From Paludibacteraceae bacterium (GTDB lineage: Bacteria > Bacteroidota > Bacteroidia > Bacteroidales > Paludibacteraceae), in assembly GCA_017464475.1 (NCBI GenBank), contig JAFTZQ010000014.1, positions 1 to 57,535 of the forward strand: a stretch of DNA of 57,535 bases. Direction: 5' to 3'. This document shows, in pieces, positions 40,339-48,910 of the stretch. A program made the position numbers and the translations under genes. The notes under the pieces are model-generated. The model did no database searches and was not told the DNA's origin. It saw only the letters and a list, made by a program, of their open reading frames with translations. Numbering within the stretch: position 1 is the first letter of the stretch; each line of letters starts with the position of its first letter.

Positions 40339-41077
40339 TCTTCTCCAGATAGTCGGCAATTGCCATAGGGAGGGAGGCGAAGGTTTTGCCGGGTCCCGCC
40401 TCTATGTCCACACGGAAACCGGCATCGTCCAACGCACGGATCGTTCCTTCTCCGAAAGCCGCGATCAGGGTCTTTCCTTGTTTCCAAGTGGGGAAATTCT
40501 CGCATAGCGATGTGACACCCGCCGGCGTGAAGAGACCGATCAGGTCATAGTCAAAGGGTTTGCCTTCGGGCCACGGGGTCGTCACGGTGCGATACATGAT
40601 CGCCGGAGTGACCTCAATGCCATTCTCGGCAAACATATTGATCTGGTCGTCATTATGGATATCAGACAAGACCATCAGATATTTCTCATTCGGACGCCGG
40701 TGCATCGCAGGCAAGAGATCCTCGAACTTATTTCCCGTCTCGGGGAAGAAGACTTTGCGCTTGCGATAATTGATAAACTTCTGCAGATAGAGTCCCACTT
40801 GCTCGGAGTTGCAATAATAATGCATGGTGTCGGGCACCGAGAGCCGCATCTCCTCGCAGAGACGGAAATAATGCTCCGCGCCGAGCCTGGAATTCAAGAT
40901 GACCGCCGAGAAATCCAGCGGGTTGATTCGCTGTTTGCGGAACTCACTAGCAGACAAACCCTCCACATGGATGAACTGGTAGAAGTCGCACTCTACCCCG
41001 AATTGAGCCTCCAAACGGCTATAGGGATTATGCTCCGTAGAGGGGTGTGGTTGAGAAAAAATAAGTTTCTTTATCAT
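40331..41077 (-). CDS. hemD: Uroporphyrinogen-III synthase
   Basis: Cyclises hydroxymethylbilane to uroporphyrinogen III in haem synthesis. 248 residues with the weakly conserved HemD fold: KKLIFSQPHP start, FSAVILNSRLGAEHYFR, FPETGNKFEDLLPAMHR, YDLIGLFTPAGVTSLCENFP (the TSxxxV-like site) and IAAFGEGTIRALDDAGF. Identification is helped by the neighbour DUF4271, a common pairing in Bacteroidales. Overlaps DUF4271 by 4 nt. Confidence 0.85.
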   Translation of the reverse strand: MIKKLIFSQPHPSTEHNPYSRLEAQFGVECDFYQFIHVEGLSASEFRKQRINPLDFSAVILNSRLGAEHYFRLCEEMRLSVPDTMHYYCNSEQVGLYLQKFINYRKRKVFFPETGNKFEDLLPAMHRRPNEKYLMVLSDIHNDDQINMFAENGIEVTPAIMYRTVTTPWPEGKPFDYDLIGLFTPAGVTSLCENFPTWKQGKTLIAAFGEGTIRALDDAGFRVDIEAGPGKTFASLPMAIADYLEKND

Positions 41078-41730
41078 ATTATCGATATCATTTTAGCGGA
41101 TAGAATGGCTATTCCTGCCATAGGCAGCAATTCCATCGTAGTCATATAAAGGAGCAGATAAATTATCGCCATCGGTGTATGCACGAATTGGCGAACGCCC
41201 CGATAGAACCAAAGGCCCACGAAGACCGCAGCGACGACAGCCATCATCCATCGCGTCGCCGGCAGCGAGTCGATTCTCATAAAAACAAGCAACAGCGCAT
41301 AGATCGCCACGCAGGTCAGCGTCATGAGATTCGAATAGTGCTCATATACCTCGCCGTACGTCTTGGTGATGCGGAAAGTGTAGTCCACCAACAGATCGCA
41401 CGCCATCTTGACCAGCGCCACGCCGAGGAGCACTCCGCAGACCGCCAGATAGGCGACAAAAGAGAAGCCCGACTCCGCCGGAAAACAGAGGCAGAGCGCC
41501 ATCGCCAGCGTGCCGAGGCGGAAGACGGAGATGAAGAGTTGCGCCACCGTCCGGGTCGGCGCATCTTTGTATGCCCGCTCGGGATGGACGGAGATGGAGG
41601 TCGAAGCCTGACTGATGACACCCGGTTGCAACCACTCGCTCAGCACCGCCAAGATCAGCAGCACCAACATCGTCCAGCCGCACCAAGGGGCTGTCAGAGG
41701 AGAGATAATATGGTCATAAGCCGTCAGCAT
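41074..41730 (-). CDS. DUF4271 membrane protein
   Basis: A 218-residue protein with about six membrane helices (for example MLVLLILAVLSEWL, LAVCGVLLGVALVKMACDLL, LTCVAIYALLLVF, MAVVAAVFVGLWF, AIIYLLLYMTTMELLPM). The DUF4271 pattern EYYxxxxxLLxF is represented by EVYEHYSNLMTL and MTTMELLPMAG. Function unknown; found beside hemD in many Bacteroidales. Confidence 0.8.
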   Translation of the reverse strand: MLTAYDHIISPLTAPWCGWTMLVLLILAVLSEWLQPGVISQASTSISVHPERAYKDAPTRTVAQLFISVFRLGTLAMALCLCFPAESGFSFVAYLAVCGVLLGVALVKMACDLLVDYTFRITKTYGEVYEHYSNLMTLTCVAIYALLLVFMRIDSLPATRWMMAVVAAVFVGLWFYRGVRQFVHTPMAIIYLLLYMTTMELLPMAGIAILSAKMISII

Positions 41731-41808
41731 TCAGTATTCAGCATTCAGTATTCAGCATTCCGTATTCAGTATTCAGTATTCAGCATTCAGTATTCAGCAT
41801 TCAGTGGC
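41719..41808 (-). repeat. Large TCAGTAT micro-array, U32-DUF4271 gap
   Basis: About twelve 7-bp units (TTCAGCA and TTCAGTA alternating) filling the 63-nt gap between U32 and DUF4271, and extending into the last codons of U32 and the first of DUF4271. The longest array in the window. Confidence 0.95.
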
Positions 41809-43068
41809 AGTGGTCCAGAGGAAGAGTTTGTCGCCGCGGCGGAGGAGTCGGTCGGTCTTGAGGGAGAAGAAAGCACCTTTCTCCACTCGCGAGGTGGGAT
41901 TTCCGTCCGCGTCGCGCATTCCTTCCGCCCTGCACTCATATACTCCGGTGGTCTCACCGGTGATGAGCAGATCCGAGCCTTCTTCGATCGCTTCGACCGC
42001 TTCCACCACAAACTCCGCCACACTCAGGTTCTTGAAGAAATTGGTGCATTTGGCGGCATAGACTTTCTTCCGCGTCGCTTTGTTGCCGTACGAGTGGGTC
42101 CATTCGCCCAGGCGTTGCCCCAGATAATAGCCATCCCAGAACCCGCGGTTGAAGACACGGCTGAGCCGTTCATTCCAGTCCGCGATCTTGGGTTCGATGA
42201 CCTCGTCATCGGCATACTCGCCTCGCTGCCAAGCCTCCACCGCTTCGCGGTAGCAAGCGACGACCGTAGCGACATACTCCGCTCCGCGGGCACGTCCTTC
42301 GATCTTGAGCACCCGGACTCCGGCGTCCAGCATCTTATTGAGGAAATGGATGGTCTTGAGGTCCTTGGGCGACATGATATACTGGTTTTCTATGTCCAGT
42401 TCGAGGTCGGAGGACTTGTCTTTGACCGTATAGCCGCGGCGGCAGACCTGCACGCAGGCTCCGCGGTTCGCCGAGAGCCCGTAGTTATTGAGCGAGAGGT
42501 AACACTTACCGCTCACCGCCATGCACAACGCGCCGTGGCAGAACATCTCAATGCGGATGGGTTGCCCGCTTCTGCCGCATATATGCTGCTCCTCGATGTC
42601 GCGATAGATAGACGCCACCTGGTCCATGTTCAGTTCCCGCGCCAACACCACGACGTCGGCAAACTGGGCATAGAACCGCAGCGCCTCGGTGTTCGCAATG
42701 TTGAGCTGGGTAGAGAGATGTACCTCCTGACCGATCGAGTTGGCATATTGCATCACCGCGATGTCGGACGCAATGATCGCATCCACTCCCACAGTGTGGG
42801 CTTTGGACACTATCTCACGCATCAGAGCCAGATCCTCGGGATACATGACGGTGTTGACCGTCAGGTAAGTCTTGACGCCCGCTTCGCGGCAGATGGAGAC
42901 GATCTTCGCCATGTCGTCTGTCGTGAAATTGACCGAGCTGCGGGCACGCATGTTGAGGTGCTCGATGCCGAAATAGACCGAGGTAGCCCCGGCTTGTATC
43001 GCCGCAGCCAGACTCTCCCAGCAACCCACGGGAGCCATGATCTCTATTGGTGATTGGTGATTGGTCAT
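41794..43068 (-). CDS. U32-family protein, tRNA hydroxylase (TrhP/RlhA) type
   Basis: A 424-residue U32 protein: [20 protein letters not shown] start, [28 protein letters not shown], and the U32 signature [17 protein letters not shown] with clustered Cys (CVQVCRRGY) that bind a [4Fe-4S] cluster. Known relatives (TrhP, RlhA) hydroxylate tRNA or rRNA pyrimidines rather than cleaving proteins. ATG at 43068 overlaps the asd stop (ATGA); the first residues TNHQSP come from a GGTGATT micro-array, so the conserved protein begins at about residue 8. Confidence 0.9.
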   Translation of the reverse strand: MTNHQSPIEIMAPVGCWESLAAAIQAGATSVYFGIEHLNMRARSSVNFTTDDMAKIVSICREAGVKTYLTVNTVMYPEDLALMREIVSKAHTVGVDAIIASDIAVMQYANSIGQEVHLSTQLNIANTEALRFYAQFADVVVLARELNMDQVASIYRDIEEQHICGRSGQPIRIEMFCHGALCMAVSGKCYLSLNNYGLSANRGACVQVCRRGYTVKDKSSDLELDIENQYIMSPKDLKTIHFLNKMLDAGVRVLKIEGRARGAEYVATVVACYREAVEAWQRGEYADDEVIEPKIADWNERLSRVFNRGFWDGYYLGQRLGEWTHSYGNKATRKKVYAAKCTNFFKNLSVAEFVVEAVEAIEEGSDLLITGETTGVYECRAEGMRDADGNPTSRVEKGAFFSLKTDRLLRRGDKLFLWTTATEC

Positions 43069-43084
43069 TGGTGATTGATGATAT
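43044..43084 (-). repeat. Micro-array, GGTGATT unit, asd-U32 junction
   Basis: Plus strand ATTGGTGATTGGTGATTGGT then CATTGGTGATTGATGATAT: 7-bp units spanning the asd stop and U32 start. Confidence 0.85.
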
Positions 43085-44066
43085 ATTCAGCGATCTGGAC
43101 GGCATTGAGCGCAGCGCCTTTGCGAATCTGGTCGCTCACGCACCAGAAGCTGAGCCCGTTCTCGTCGGTCAGGTCTTTGCGGATACGTCCGACGAAGACC
43201 TCATCTTTGCCGCTCAGGAAAAGCGGCATCGGGTAGATTTTCTGCTCCGGCTCGTCCATGAGCACACATCCGGGTGCCTGCGCGAAGGCATTGCGCGCTT
43301 CGGCTACAGAGATCGGACGCTCGGTCTCGATCCAGACGCTCTCGCTATGTGCACGCAGCGAAGGCACACGCACGCAGGTCGCACTGACTTTGACGTCCGA
43401 GTGCATGATCTTGCGCGTCTCGTTGTACATCTTCATCTCCTCCTTGGTATAGCCGTTTTCGGTGAAGAGGTCAATATGCGGAATGACATTAAACGCCAGC
43501 TGGTAGGCAAATTTCTCCACGGTGGGTTCTTCGCCGTTCAGAATCTGGCGGTATTGGTTCTCCAGCTCCTTCATCGCCTGCGCCCCTGCGCCCGAAGCCG
43601 CCTGATAAGTGGACACATGCACACGGCGGATATGGCTCAACCGCTCTATAGCCTGCAGAGCCACGACCATCTGGATCGTTGTACAATTCGGATTAGCGAT
43701 TATATTCCGCGGACGGACCAGCGCATCGGCTGCATTGACCTCCGGCACTACCAGAGGCACATCTTCATCCATACGGAAAGCGGAAGAATTATCAATCATC
43801 ACCGCGCCGAAGCGGGTGATGTCCTCCGCGTACATACGTGACACGCTCGCGCCCGCGGAAGTAAATGCGATATCGACGCCCCGGAAGGCGTCGCCATGTT
43901 GCAGCAGTTGTACCTCGTACTCCTTACCACAAAATTCATACTTTGTACCGGCACTTCTCTCTGATCCGAATAAACGGAGTTCGGAGAGAGGGAATTGCCG
44001 CTGTGCGAGCACAGCAAGCAATTCCTGTCCGACGGCGCCCGAAGCGCCTACGATTGCAATTACCAT
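43065..44066 (-). CDS. asd: Aspartate-semialdehyde dehydrogenase
   Basis: Reduces aspartyl phosphate to aspartate semialdehyde with NADPH, for lysine/diaminopimelate, threonine and methionine. 333 residues: [18 protein letters not shown] (NADP), [25 protein letters not shown] with the catalytic Cys, [14 protein letters not shown], and late His in [12 protein letters not shown]. 2 nt after the DUF2582 gene. Confidence 0.95.
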   Translation of the reverse strand: MVIAIVGASGAVGQELLAVLAQRQFPLSELRLFGSERSAGTKYEFCGKEYEVQLLQHGDAFRGVDIAFTSAGASVSRMYAEDITRFGAVMIDNSSAFRMDEDVPLVVPEVNAADALVRPRNIIANPNCTTIQMVVALQAIERLSHIRRVHVSTYQAASGAGAQAMKELENQYRQILNGEEPTVEKFAYQLAFNVIPHIDLFTENGYTKEEMKMYNETRKIMHSDVKVSATCVRVPSLRAHSESVWIETERPISVAEARNAFAQAPGCVLMDEPEQKIYPMPLFLSGKDEVFVGRIRKDLTDENGLSFWCVSDQIRKGAALNAVQIAEYIINHQ

Positions 44067-44068
44067 AC

Positions 44069-44263
44069 TTATGCCAATGCAATGATCGTGTCTGCCTCAG
44101 CCTCGGTGAAAGAGATTTTACCCTCGCGAGCGAGCCAGCCCAGCGCCAGATAGAGGTCCTCGTTCTTCAGCTTGGTAGCTTTTTTGAGCGCTTTCAGACC
44201 TTGTGCACCATTCTGCAATGCATTCCAAATCAGACCTGCATTTTCTCCAATTTTAGTAATCAT
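44069..44263 (-). CDS. DUF2582 winged-helix small protein
   Basis: A 64-residue predicted winged helix ([50 protein letters not shown]). DUF2582 proteins are small DNA-binding-like proteins of unknown target, common in Bacteroidetes. First gene of the asd-to-trmD operon; 55 nt after fabF. Confidence 0.8.
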   Translation of the reverse strand: MITKIGENAGLIWNALQNGAQGLKALKKATKLKNEDLYLALGWLAREGKISFTEAEADTIIALA

Positions 44264-44318
44264 AATACCTTAAATTTAAGTTAGACTAATCAGATGCTTT
44301 GAGGGGCATCCTTCCCTG

Positions 44319-45578
44319 TTATTCTTCCCATTTCCGGAACACCAGACAAGCGTTGTGACCTCCGAAGCCGAAGGTGTTACTCAACGCATAGCGGATATCA
44401 CGTTTCTGGGCTTTATCGAACGTAAAATTAATACGGTAGTCTATATTCTCGTCCTCGTCCTCGGGGTCATGGTTGATGGTCGGCGGGATGATGCCGTCTT
44501 TGAGCGCCATGATACATGCCAGCGCTTCTACGGCTCCCGTCGCACCGATCAGGTGCCCGGTCATGGACTTGGTGGAGTCGAGGTTCATCTCATAGACATG
44601 TTCTCCGAAGACACGCTGGATTGCCTGGATCTCCGCCACGTCTCCCAGCGGCGTAGAGGTACCGTGCGTATTGATGAAATCCACCTGCTCCGGCTGAATG
44701 CCTGCATCCTTGAGTGCCAGCCTCATCACCCGCTCCGCTCCTTTTCCCTCGGGATCCGGCGCGGTCATGTGGTACGCGTCGGACGTCATTCCCTCACCTA
44801 TGATCTCAGCGTAGATCTTCGCTCCGCGCGCCTTGGCGTGCTCGTAGTCCTCCAAGATCAGGCAAGCTGCTCCCTCGCCCAACACGAAGCCGTCGCGCGA
44901 TTTGGAGAAAGGCCGGCTGGCTGTCTCGGGCGAGTCATTGCGCGTCGAGAGCGCATGCAGCGAGTTGAATCCTCCGATGCCGGTGTAGGTCACATCTGCA
45001 TCCGCTCCGCCGGAGAGCAGCACGTCGGCATGCCCCAGACGGATCTGGTCGAATGCCGAACCCACTGCGTGGGACGAAGAAGAACAAGCGGTGGAGACGG
45101 AGAAGGAAGGTCCGCCCAGACCAAAACGGATCGATATCTGACCCGCAGCGATGGACGGGATTGCCTTCGGGATCATGAATGGATTAAAACGCGGTACACC
45201 ATCCCCTTTGGCGAAATCAATGATTTCTTCCTCGGTAGATTGCAAACCGCCCATACCACTGCCCCATATCACTCCGACACGGCTACGGTCCTCTTTCTCC
45301 AGATCCAGTCCGCTGTCGATGAGCGCCTCATTAGCCACCCATACGGAGAACTGGGAATAGCGATCCATCTTGCGGGCTTCCTTGCGGTCCATCAACGGAG
45401 AGGGATCAAAGCCCTTCACCTCACCGGCAAAATGGGTTTTGAACTTCGTGGCGTCAAAGGCAGTGATCGGAGCTATTCCATTCACTCCGTTTACCAATGC
45501 CGCCCATGTCTCCGGCGCCGAATTTCCCACAGGTGTGAGCGCCCCAAGGCCCGTCACTACGACTCGTCTCAACTGCAT
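44319..45578 (-). CDS. fabF: 3-oxoacyl-ACP synthase II
   Basis: Condenses malonyl-ACP with acyl-ACP in fatty-acid elongation. 419 residues: MQLRRVVVTGLGALTPVGN, catalytic Cys in VSTACSSSSHAV, His in INTHGTSTPLGD and in TGHLIGATGAVEA, and the tail NTFGFGGHNACLVF. Follows acpP on the same strand with a hairpin in between. Confidence 0.95.
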   Translation of the reverse strand: MQLRRVVVTGLGALTPVGNSAPETWAALVNGVNGIAPITAFDATKFKTHFAGEVKGFDPSPLMDRKEARKMDRYSQFSVWVANEALIDSGLDLEKEDRSRVGVIWGSGMGGLQSTEEEIIDFAKGDGVPRFNPFMIPKAIPSIAAGQISIRFGLGGPSFSVSTACSSSSHAVGSAFDQIRLGHADVLLSGGADADVTYTGIGGFNSLHALSTRNDSPETASRPFSKSRDGFVLGEGAACLILEDYEHAKARGAKIYAEIIGEGMTSDAYHMTAPDPEGKGAERVMRLALKDAGIQPEQVDFINTHGTSTPLGDVAEIQAIQRVFGEHVYEMNLDSTKSMTGHLIGATGAVEALACIMALKDGIIPPTINHDPEDEDENIDYRINFTFDKAQKRDIRYALSNTFGFGGHNACLVFRKWEE

Positions 45579-45598
45579 AAAATATAAACCTGCTAATA

Positions 45599-45636
45599 AA
45601 AAGTATACGAGTTTACAGTACTCCCGTAAACTCGCA
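45599..45636 (-). terminator. Hairpin between acpP and fabF (attenuator or partial terminator)
   Basis: Minus strand CGAGTTTAC-GGGAGTACT-GTAAACTCG (45636-45609) followed by TATACTTTTTATT. The 9-pair stem with an imperfect T-run could lower fabF relative to acpP, which is needed in excess. Confidence 0.55.
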
Positions 45637-45655
45637 GACTGATGTGTAAAGAGAA

Positions 45656-45895
45656 TTACTTTGCTAATTTGCCCTCCACATAAGCGATTGCGTCGCCTAC
45701 GGTGCTGATCTTCTGGGTATCCTCATCCGGAATCTCGATTCCGAACTCTTTCTCGAACTCCATGATCATTTCCACGGTGTCCAGAGAATCCGCACCCAGA
45801 TCAGTTTGGAAATTAGCCTCTTTGGTAACCTGAGACTCTTCTACACCAAGTTTATCAGCAATGATTGCTTTTACTTTTGCTTCAACTTCTGCCAT
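45656..45895 (-). CDS. acpP: Acyl carrier protein
   Basis: A 79-residue acidic carrier; the phosphopantetheine serine is in [20 protein letters not shown]. Start [18 protein letters not shown], typical length. Carries acyl chains for FabF, encoded next. Confidence 0.97.
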   Translation of the reverse strand: MAEVEAKVKAIIADKLGVEESQVTKEANFQTDLGADSLDTVEMIMEFEKEFGIEIPDEDTQKISTVGDAIAYVEGKLAK

Positions 45896-45974
45896 AATAC
45901 TAATTCTTTTAGTTAATATATGTTTTTCTTAATTTTCGTACACTTTTATTTTTGCATATTTCGCAAAGTCGGCG

Positions 45975-46005
45975 CAAAATTACTGCTTTTTTTTGGAATA
46001 CACAA
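45975..46005 (-). promoter_or_regulatory. acpP promoter
   Basis: Minus strand TTG (46003-46005), 20 nt, TAATTTTG (45975-45982); leader about 70 nt. Confidence 0.75.
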
Positions 46006-46016
46006 ATTTTTTTGCG

Positions 46017-46844
46017 TTATTTTTCTTTTTTGTCACCTAAATCTATCACAATCTTGCCTAAATAGACTCCACTCTTGCCCATTTGGCACAATGGAATGCT
46101 ATCACCGTCCAAATTCGCTACGCGAAGATTATCATAGAATTTATGCGTGTGACCGCCGATAACCACATCTATTCCTCTCGTCCGGGTGACCATCACCGAA
46201 TCGCAAACATCGGATTTCGATTTGCCCATTGTACCCATGTGGCTGAGACATACGACGACATCGCATCCTTGTGCACGCAAGGTGTCCGCCATCGCCTGAG
46301 CTACCGGATACGGTTCCAGATAGCGGGCAGGCAGGAAATTCCGGTCCGAGATCATGCCTTTCGGCTGGCACCCCAGACCGAAAATACCCACTTTGACATT
46401 TCCTTTTTCTACAATCGTAAAAGGCTTCACCAGCCCCTCCACCGGCGTACCGGTAAAATCATAGTTGGCGCACACGATCGGGAACTGTGCCAGTTTGAGC
46501 ATCATAGCAAGGGAATCCAGCCCATTGTCAAACTCATGATTTCCGAGAGTAGCCGCGTCATAGCCGATATAGTTCATGGCGTCTATCTCTACGCGACCGC
46601 GATAGAGATTGAAATACGGCGTTCCTTGGCTGAAATCGCCGGCATCGACCAGCAGCAAGTTCGGATCTTTCTCCCGCTCTTGCCGGATCAAACCCATACG
46701 ACGGGCATAGCCGCCCTGGTTATTGTCCTTAGGCTCCACCTGCGAATGGGTGTCATTCGTATGCAGGATCGTCAGATGCGCCTTCTGCGGGGTACACGCC
46801 GTGAGGCAAAGAATAATGAGTAAAAAATAATGAATATTTTTCAT
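46017..46844 (-). CDS. Metallophosphatase-domain lipoprotein (5'-nucleotidase N-terminal half)
   Basis: A 275-residue lipoprotein (FLLIILCLTAC lipobox) with the calcineurin-like site of UshA-type 5'-nucleotidases: LTILHTNDTHSQ, LLVDAGDFSQGTP, ATLGNHEFDNG, VVVCLSHMG and VVIGGHTHKF. The C-terminal substrate domain is absent; a lipoprotein with just that domain is at 28754. Together they probably make one two-piece surface nucleotidase. Last gene of the OmpA/TPR-mutL unit. Confidence 0.9.
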   Translation of the reverse strand: MKNIHYFLLIILCLTACTPQKAHLTILHTNDTHSQVEPKDNNQGGYARRMGLIRQEREKDPNLLLVDAGDFSQGTPYFNLYRGRVEIDAMNYIGYDAATLGNHEFDNGLDSLAMMLKLAQFPIVCANYDFTGTPVEGLVKPFTIVEKGNVKVGIFGLGCQPKGMISDRNFLPARYLEPYPVAQAMADTLRAQGCDVVVCLSHMGTMGKSKSDVCDSVMVTRTRGIDVVIGGHTHKFYDNLRVANLDGDSIPLCQMGKSGVYLGKIVIDLGDKKEK

Positions 46845-46847
46845 ATC

Positions 46848-48671
46848 CTAAAATCGTTTGTTGATTTCTTCATCGGTAAGCAATGACACGATGACCTTGC
46901 CGTCCGCTGTCCGGCGGTACTGGGGCAGACGTACCAGTTTAGACACTATATCGCGCATCTCCTCTTCCGTCAGGGGTTTGCCGTAAGGGATCGCGCTCTG
47001 CTCCGCTAGACTCAGGGCGATCTGCTCGCGCCACTCGCGTTGCGTGTCCGCGCCGCGCTCGCGCACCTGATCTAATATATGTTGTAGCACCGGCAAAGGA
47101 GATTGGTTGACCAGTTGGGAAGGCACACCTTGCACCGAATAGCTATCCGGGCTCAGTTGCTCCAAGTCAAACCCTATTGCCCGCAGGTCCGGAGCGATCT
47201 GGGTCAGCAACACCATATCATCCGGCGAGAGAGAGAGCACCTCCGGGAAGAGGAGCTGCTGCATCGCGCCCTGCGAATGAACCAGCTGGTCCACATAACG
47301 GGCATATAGCACCGCTGCGTGCGCCCGATGCTGGTTGATCAACATCAGTCCGTTTGCACTCGGCACCAAGATATACTTATTGCCGTACTGCCATAGCGGG
47401 CAACTCTCCACCTCCTCCGGACGGAGCTGTTCATCCACCGGCAAGTCCGGCATGCCGGCATCGCGGTATTCAGGTGTTCCGGTATTGCGGGAAGTAGGAA
47501 GTCCCTCATAGAGGCTCTCCCAGTTCCGAGGCGCGCGGTCGGGATAGATCGCTCCCCGCGTGTGGAAAGGGTTATAGGTCGGATCGACCGTCACTCGCGG
47601 TGCCGTTACCTCACCCGTCGGCGGTTGCGGTATATCAATGCTGCCGTTGGTGTCAAAATCGATCTGCGGTGCCAAAGTAAACTTGCCCAACGCTTCGCGT
47701 ACAGACGCCATCAGGATCTGGAAGATCGCTTGCTCGTCGGCAAACTTGATCTCCGTCTTGGTCGGATGGATATTGACATCTATCGCCTCCGGCGCGATCT
47801 CAAAATAGAGGAAGAAAGAAGGCTGGTAGTCGCTCGCCAACATGCCGGAATAAGCCGTCATGACCGCTTTCTGGAAATACGGATGGCGCATATACCTGCC
47901 GTTGACGAAGAAATACTGCTCCGCCTTGCGCGTAGCGCTCTCCGGCTTCACGACGAAACCATGGATAGAGACCATCTCCGTCTCCGTGCTGACATCCACG
48001 AAAGCCGAGGTATAGACATTGCGTTTGGGGTTACCGAACACCGCCTCAATCCGCTGTTTCTCTGTGCCTGCAGGTAGTTCAAGCAGGATCTCGTCGTTAT
48101 GCACAAAGGTGAAAGCCACCTTAGGATAGACCAGCACGATATGGTAGAACTCCGTCAGGAGGTTTCGCAACTCCGTCTGGTCGGTCTTGAGGAACTTACG
48201 CCGCACGGGCACGTTGAAGAACAGGTTGCTGACCTTGATGTTCGTTCCTACGGGGCAGGCACACACTTCCTGGCGCACCACGTCCGAACCGTGTATCTCG
48301 ATCAGCGTTCCTGTTTCGTCTTCGGCGCGGCGGGTGGTCATCTCCACTTGTGCCACCGCGCAGATAGAAGCCAAGGCTTCGCCGCGGAAACCCATCGTGC
48401 GGAGCGAGAACAGGTCCTGCGCTTCGCGTATCTTACTCGTTGCATGACGCTCGAACGCCAGACGGGCGTCCATCTCACTCATGCCGATACCATTATCAAT
48501 CACCTGCAGCAGCGTCCGTCCGGCGTCACGAACGATCACCTGGACACGGGTTGCCCCCGCATCCAGACTGTTCTCCACCAGCTCCTTCAGACACGACGCA
48601 GGGCGTTGGATCACCTCGCCTGCCGCAATCTGGTTCGCTACGCTGTCCGGTAACAGATGAATGATATCCAT
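46848..48671 (-). CDS. mutL: DNA mismatch repair protein MutL
   Basis: 607 residues: MDIIHLLPDSVANQIAAGEV, ELVENSLDAGATRVQV (GHKL ATPase, DNGIGM), TMGFRGEALASI, then a linker and a C-terminal dimerisation domain with LMLINQHRAHAAVLYARYVD. I do not see the endonuclease motif DQHAxxERxxYE in full (here NQHRAHAAVLYAR), so nicking activity is uncertain. The linker at about 393-410 (NTGTPEYRDAGMPDLP) is encoded by a short repeat. Three nt upstream is a small membrane protein gene. Confidence 0.95.
   Translation of the reverse strand: MDIIHLLPDSVANQIAAGEVIQRPASCLKELVENSLDAGATRVQVIVRDAGRTLLQVIDNGIGMSEMDARLAFERHATSKIREAQDLFSLRTMGFRGEALASICAVAQVEMTTRRAEDETGTLIEIHGSDVVRQEVCACPVGTNIKVSNLFFNVPVRRKFLKTDQTELRNLLTEFYHIVLVYPKVAFTFVHNDEILLELPAGTEKQRIEAVFGNPKRNVYTSAFVDVSTETEMVSIHGFVVKPESATRKAEQYFFVNGRYMRHPYFQKAVMTAYSGMLASDYQPSFFLYFEIAPEAIDVNIHPTKTEIKFADEQAIFQILMASVREALGKFTLAPQIDFDTNGSIDIPQPPTGEVTAPRVTVDPTYNPFHTRGAIYPDRAPRNWESLYEGLPTSRNTGTPEYRDAGMPDLPVDEQLRPEEVESCPLWQYGNKYILVPSANGLMLINQHRAHAAVLYARYVDQLVHSQGAMQQLLFPEVLSLSPDDMVLLTQIAPDLRAIGFDLEQLSPDSYSVQGVPSQLVNQSPLPVLQHILDQVRERGADTQREWREQIALSLAEQSAIPYGKPLTEEEMRDIVSKLVRLPQYRRTADGKVIVSLLTDEEINKRF
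47441..47491 (-). repeat. In-frame AATACCGG-type micro-array in the mutL linker
   Basis: Minus strand CGCAATACCGGAACACCTGA then ATACCGCGATGCCGGCATGC: units of 9 bp, reading NTGTPEYRDAGMP. Confidence 0.6.
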
Positions 48672-48673
48672 AA

Positions 48674-48910
48674 TCAGAGTATAACGTAAAAGCCGAAGAT
48701 GAGCAGACCCAACAGCACCAGCCAGAACACAAGTTTGGATTCTTTTTTCTTGCGCAGTTCGGTCATGTTCTTCTCATGCTCCTCACGGAACGCCCCGTGA
48801 TGAAGACGCGCAAGTCTTCTGTCCTTGCGCGCCTCCTTATCCTTGTCATAGTAAATGGGGCGATAGTCCCACTCACGGGGTTTATTTGTTTTCGGAAATA
48901 ATACCGACAT
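48674..48910 (-). CDS. Small membrane protein
   Basis: A 78-residue protein, charged N-terminal 55 residues (REWDYRPIYYDKDKEARKDR) and one C-terminal helix (LVFWLVLLGLLIFGFYVIL), a tail-anchored layout. Family not recognised by name; such proteins precede mutL in several Bacteroidetes as I recall. Start overlaps the upstream lipoprotein stop by 1 nt. Confidence 0.75.
   Translation of the reverse strand: MSVLFPKTNKPREWDYRPIYYDKDKEARKDRRLARLHHGAFREEHEKNMTELRKKKESKLVFWLVLLGLLIFGFYVIL

Noticed and set aside
41719-41808. TCAGTAT array as CRISPR or origin iterons
   Set aside because: Seven-bp units without spacers, located between two operon genes; no replication genes nearby.
41179-43053. Plus-strand frame of 624 codons
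   Set aside because: Antisense to DUF4271 and the U32 gene; low-complexity composition and no family signature.
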